A stretch of DNA of 47,035 bases, taken from an uncultured Pelagibacteraceae bacterium. GTDB taxonomy: Bacteria > Pseudomonadota > Alphaproteobacteria > Pelagibacterales > Pelagibacteraceae. The first letter of the stretch is position 1, and each line of letters starts with the position of its first letter. Below are positions 43,991 to 47,035 of this stretch, piece after piece. The DNA is taken from contig CACEOY010000008.1 of the NCBI GenBank assembly GCA_902561155.1, positions 1 through 47,035 on the forward strand, read 5' to 3'. The position numbers were made by a program, and so were the translations under genes. The notes under the pieces are model-generated. The model did not search any database. It saw only the letters and a list, made by a program, of their open reading frames with translations, and was not told the origin of the DNA.

Positions 43991-45859
43991 ATGACTAAAG
44001 AAAGCTATGATGTAGTAGTTATAGGTGGTGGACACGCGGGATGCGAGGCTGCTGCAGCTTCCGCTAGAATGGGCGTCAATACTGCACTTTTTACACATAA
44101 AATTGAGACCATTGGCGAGATGTCTTGTAATCCAGCCATAGGCGGACTAGGCAAAGGCCATTTGGTTCGTGAAATTGATGCACTTGATGGCGTGATGAGT
44201 GTTGTCTCTGATAAATCAGGTATTCAGTTCCGATTATTGAACAGAAGCAGAGGTCCAGCAGTGAGAGGACCGCGAACTCAATCAGACAGGGCACTTTATA
44301 AAGAACACATGCAAAAAATTTTATTAAATTATAAAAACCTAACTGTAATAGCTGATCCAGTAGTTCAATTTTTGTTTAATAATAATCAAGTTGAAGGATT
44401 CTTATGTCAGAGTGGTAAGGAGATCAGATGTAAAGAACTTATTCTGACGACTGGAACATTTTTAAATGGATTAATACATATTGGTGAAACTCAAATCCCA
44501 GCAGGTAGATATGACGAGAAACCATCTACCGGTTTAAGCGAACAGCTAGCTAAATTCAAAATGAAAATAGGTAGACTTAAAACTGGTACTCCTCCTAGGC
44601 TGGATGGGTCTACAATTAATTACGATGATTTAGAAATGCAGCCAGCCGATAATGATCCTTACTTTTTTTCTTTCTTAACGTCTAAACTAGAAAACAAACA
44701 AATTTCTTGTGGTATGACACATACAAATGATGAGGTTCATAAAATTATTAGCGATAATATAAATCGAAGTGCGATGTACTCAGGTAACATTAAAGGCGTT
44801 GGGCCAAGATATTGTCCATCCATTGAAGATAAGATTGTTAAGTTTAAAGAAAAACAAAAACATCAAATCTTTTTAGAACCAGAAGGATTAAAGGACAATA
44901 CTGTTTACCCAAATGGTATATCTACATCTTTACCAGAGGAGGTCCAACTCAAAATATTGAGTAAAATCAAGGGTTTAGAGACCGTTAAAATGAAAAGGGC
45001 TGGTTACGCCATAGAGTACGATTATGTAGATCCTAGAGAGCTAAATCCCACTTTAGAGACAAAAAAAATTAAATCTTTATTTTTAGCAGGACAAATTAAT
45101 GGAACTACCGGTTATGAAGAAGCTGCTGCTCAGGGACTAATCGCCGGCATAAATGCTGCTCTTAAAATATTAGGAAAAGAAGAATTTATTTTAGATAGAT
45201 CCGAGTCTTATATCGGAGTGATGATTGATGATTTGATTACTAAAGGTGTATCAGAGCCATATCGTATGTTTACATCTAGAGCAGAATATAGATTATCTTT
45301 AAGAGCAGATAATGCAGATCAAAGATTAACTCCATCAGGAATTAAAATTAATTGTGTGGGAAAAACCAGAACAAAAATATTTTTAGATAAACAAAAAAAA
45401 TTAATACAGATTTTAGATTACCTTAAATCAAATTTAATATCTCCTAATGAAGCAAGTAAGTATGAAATTAAAATAGCTCAGGATGGTGTGAAAAGATCTG
45501 GTATTGAGCTGATGTCACAACGAAATTTAAATATGGCAAAAATAAGGCAGATATGGCCCTTAATACCATCGTTTGGAGTTGATTATGATGATCAAGTTGA
45601 AATTGATGCTCATTACTCTGGGTACCTTAAAAGACAGTCGCATGATATAGCCGCTTTCAAAAAAGATGAAGGAATAAAAATACCAGACAAGATCGACTAC
45701 GATATCTTCAGCGGTCTCTCTAACGAGATCAAATCAAAGTTAAAGACAGTTAGACCCAAAACATTGGGACAAGCATTAAGAATCGATGGAGTAACTCCAG
45801 CTGCAGCGATTATTTTGCTCGGCTACATTAAATCCAGAAAAAAAAGGGCCTCAGCTTGA
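43991..45859 (+). CDS. mnmG: tRNA uridine-5-carboxymethylaminomethyl(34) synthesis enzyme MnmG
   Basis: MnmG (GidA) is the FAD-binding partner of MnmE in U34 modification. The 622-residue protein starts [13 protein letters not shown] (FAD motif at 12-17). [45 protein letters not shown] and [10 protein letters not shown] are diagnostic, and [13 protein letters not shown] appears late, with a helical C-terminal MnmE-binding domain. The ATG lacks a Shine-Dalgarno sequence: CACCTC precedes it. The stop overlaps the TTG start of rsmG. mnmE-mnmG-rsmG-parA-parB is the conserved origin-proximal order. Confidence 0.98.
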   Translation: MTKESYDVVVIGGGHAGCEAAAASARMGVNTALFTHKIETIGEMSCNPAIGGLGKGHLVREIDALDGVMSVVSDKSGIQFRLLNRSRGPAVRGPRTQSDRALYKEHMQKILLNYKNLTVIADPVVQFLFNNNQVEGFLCQSGKEIRCKELILTTGTFLNGLIHIGETQIPAGRYDEKPSTGLSEQLAKFKMKIGRLKTGTPPRLDGSTINYDDLEMQPADNDPYFFSFLTSKLENKQISCGMTHTNDEVHKIISDNINRSAMYSGNIKGVGPRYCPSIEDKIVKFKEKQKHQIFLEPEGLKDNTVYPNGISTSLPEEVQLKILSKIKGLETVKMKRAGYAIEYDYVDPRELNPTLETKKIKSLFLAGQINGTTGYEEAAAQGLIAGINAALKILGKEEFILDRSESYIGVMIDDLITKGVSEPYRMFTSRAEYRLSLRADNADQRLTPSGIKINCVGKTRTKIFLDKQKKLIQILDYLKSNLISPNEASKYEIKIAQDGVKRSGIELMSQRNLNMAKIRQIWPLIPSFGVDYDDQVEIDAHYSGYLKRQSHDIAAFKKDEGIKIPDKIDYDIFSGLSNEIKSKLKTVRPKTLGQALRIDGVTPAAAIILLGYIKSRKKRASA

Positions 45860-46476
45860 TAACCGAGTCCAATGTTAAAAGAATTCTCCTTAATGATTTA
45901 AATTTCGATGTTCTAAAGATAAAAAAATTAGATAATTTTGCAAAAAAACTCCTTATTTATAATAAAAAACACAATTTAATATCTAAAAACACAGAAAAAC
46001 AAATATGGGATAGGCATATCCTAGATAGTGCACAATTAGTTAAATTTATAGATGTTAAAAGCTGTTCAGGAATAGCTGATTTAGGTACCGGCGGCGGTTT
46101 TCCTGGGATTATTTTAGCTATATACTTTCAAAATTACAATTTTCACGTGAAGCTATATGAAAAATCTCCAGTAAAATCATCATTTTTGAATGATATTTCA
46201 AATATTTTAGGTTTGAAATGCAAAATTATACGTAATAACATAAATTTAGTAAAAATTGATTCTAATTACATAGTTTGTAGAGCTTTTCGAAAATTATCCT
46301 ATATATTGAATATTTCACGTGAAAACTGTGTAAAAAAGCACAAAATTATCATTTTGAAGGGAAGAAATGCACAAAAAGAGATAAATAGTACTTCCAAGAT
46401 GAAAAATTATAAGTATAGATTAGAAAATAGTATTACGGATAATGATTCTAAAATAATTATACTTAATACGGAATAA
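45856..46476 (+). CDS. rsmG: 16S rRNA (guanine(527)-N7)-methyltransferase RsmG
   Basis: RsmG (GidB) methylates G527 of 16S rRNA. The 206-residue protein has the S-adenosylmethionine motif [15 protein letters not shown] at about residues 74-88, preceded by [18 protein letters not shown], the usual family lead-in. The start is a TTG at 45856 overlapping the mnmG stop (TTGA). Two parS-like CACGTG palindromes lie inside the coding sequence at 46141 and 46313. The second half is diverged and rich in lysine and isoleucine. Confidence 0.94.
   Translation: MITESNVKRILLNDLNFDVLKIKKLDNFAKKLLIYNKKHNLISKNTEKQIWDRHILDSAQLVKFIDVKSCSGIADLGTGGGFPGIILAIYFQNYNFHVKLYEKSPVKSSFLNDISNILGLKCKIIRNNINLVKIDSNYIVCRAFRKLSYILNISRENCVKKHKIIILKGRNAQKEINSTSKMKNYKYRLENSITDNDSKIIILNTE
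46141..46152. promoter_or_regulatory. parS-like site 1 (inside rsmG)
   Basis: TTTCACGTGAAG matches 11 of the 12 central bases of the ParB-binding parS consensus TGTTTCACGTGAAACA; over 16 bases (46139-46154) 12 positions agree. It lies about 330 bases before parA. It is the weaker of the two sites. Confidence 0.6.
46313..46324. promoter_or_regulatory. parS-like site 2 (inside rsmG)
   Basis: TTTCACGTGAAA is a perfect 12-bp palindrome identical to the core of the parS consensus; over 16 bases (46311-46326) 13 positions agree. It lies about 160 bases before the parA start, in the part of rsmG encoding NISRENC. Position beside parAB and near the proposed origin is where parS sites cluster in other bacteria. 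Confidence 0.75.
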
Positions 46477-46481
46477 ATTTT

Positions 46482-47035
46482 GTGAAAACGAATATTATAG
46501 CTGTTATAAATCAAAAAGGTGGAGTGGGCAAAACGACTACAGTTATAAATTTAGCCGCATCACTGTCCATTTTGGGTCAAAATAATCTTGTAATTGATTT
46601 GGACCCTCAAGGAAACGCAACGACTGGTCTTGGCAAATCAAATAATGATGACGATAATAATATTTACAATCTTCTTATTAATAAAATTAATTTAAAAGAT
46701 GGATTACAAAAAACAGACATAACTAATCTTGATATATTTGGATCGAATGTGAATCTTTCAGGTTTAGAAGTGGAAACCGCCAATGATGAAAATAGAGCAT
46801 TTATTTTAAAAGACATTCTGAATAAAAATTCTGAAATAATAAAAAAATATGATAATGTTTTTATTGATTGCCCACCTTCTTTAAGCTTATTAACCATTAT
46901 GGCCTTGGTAAGTGCTAATGAAATACTTGTTCCCTTACAGACAGAATTTTTTGCATTAGAGGGGATTACACAATTAGTTAAAACAATAGATAGAATAAAA
47001 ATAAAACTTAATCCTTCTTTAAGTGTAAGAGGAAT
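46482..47035 (+). CDS. parA: Chromosome partitioning ATPase ParA (partial, C-terminus beyond window)
   Basis: ParA is the DNA-binding ATPase whose gradients pull ParB-parS complexes apart. The frame begins with a GTG at 46482, five bases after the rsmG stop, and stays open to the window end (184 codons of about 260). It contains the deviant Walker A KGGVGKTT at residues 12-19, the Walker A' region NLVIDLDPQGNATTGLG, and the Walker B region NVFIDCPPSLSLLT. VPLQTEFFALEGITQL completes the family pattern. parB is expected just beyond the edge. Confidence 0.96.
   Translation, partial: MKTNIIAVINQKGGVGKTTTVINLAASLSILGQNNLVIDLDPQGNATTGLGKSNNDDDNNIYNLLINKINLKDGLQKTDITNLDIFGSNVNLSGLEVETANDENRAFILKDILNKNSEIIKKYDNVFIDCPPSLSLLTIMALVSANEILVPLQTEFFALEGITQLVKTIDRIKIKLNPSLSVRG

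Noticed and set aside
1-47035. CRISPR array, insertion sequence, prophage or defence island
   Set aside because: No regularly spaced repeats, transposase, integrase, phage structural or nuclease-system genes were found; the whole window is housekeeping synteny.

Overview
The window is AT-rich (roughly 30% GC by eye), very densely packed and free of mobile elements. Nearly every gene is a recognisable alphaproteobacterial housekeeping gene. The short spacers, frequent 1-14 bp gene overlaps, extreme lysine/isoleucine/asparagine bias and gene order (hemE-ppsR-maf-aroE-coaE-dnaQ, hslU-hslV / hisB-hisA-hisF-hisE, mnmE-mnmG-rsmG-parA) fit a streamlined marine SAR11 bacterium (Pelagibacterales, 'Candidatus Pelagibacter'-like). 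This assignment rests on overall character and synteny, not on a database search. No gene-free stretch longer than about 300 bases exists; the longest is the hemE-ppsR spacer of 283 bases.

Layout. 1-2822 (minus): cytochrome c maturation genes ccmC, ccmD, ccmE and ccmF (ccmF cut by the window edge), with a probable frame disruption in ccmD. 2823-3000: a spacer full of dyads, probably a structured RNA. 3.0-6.7 kb: hspQ, yciB, a DUF2794 gene, a Bax-inhibitor-1 family gene, an aldo/keto reductase and an IalB-like secreted protein. 6.7-12.1 kb: argG and a psiE-like gene, then on the minus strand hemC, hemD, an MscS channel, yggT and folD. 12.1-18.6 kb: tsaD, an EVE-domain protein, acetyl-CoA synthetase with a remarkable basic N-terminal tail, an unknown conserved protein, and a two-gene DUF4212/sodium:solute symporter operon with a palindromic operator in front and a strong terminator behind. 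18.7-23.4 kb: a YggT-like protein, rpe, a heparinase II/III-like gene, purH, a pterin dehydratase and tRNA-Gly(GCC). 23.5-28.0 kb: a Lon-N-domain protein, rho and the heme genes hemJ, hemH and hemE.

27987-28269 lies between hemE and ppsR. This is the position of the Caulobacter origin (hemE-RP001), and it contains six copies of a TTATAC core; I propose it as oriC. To its right (28.3-47 kb) are ppsR, maf, aroE, coaE, dnaQ, secB, fxsA, a Tim44-like gene, an Smr gene, hslUV, hisB-A-F-E without hisH, hinT, a GNAT gene, lolA, ftsK, a Ubi-type hydroxylase, mnmE, mnmG, rsmG and the start of parA. Two parS-like CACGTG palindromes lie inside rsmG, just before parA. Origin, centromere, ParA and FtsK are therefore all within about 19 kb.

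Functional themes are heme supply and use (hemC, D, E, H, J plus ccm), acetate or carboxylate uptake and activation (symporter plus Acs), histidine synthesis, and chromosome replication and segregation. Several promoters place the -10 box six or seven bases before the start codon, suggesting leaderless mRNAs. No CRISPR array, IS element, prophage or defence island was seen. The least explained items are the spacer at 2828-3000, the basic tail of Acs, and the origin/parS architecture.
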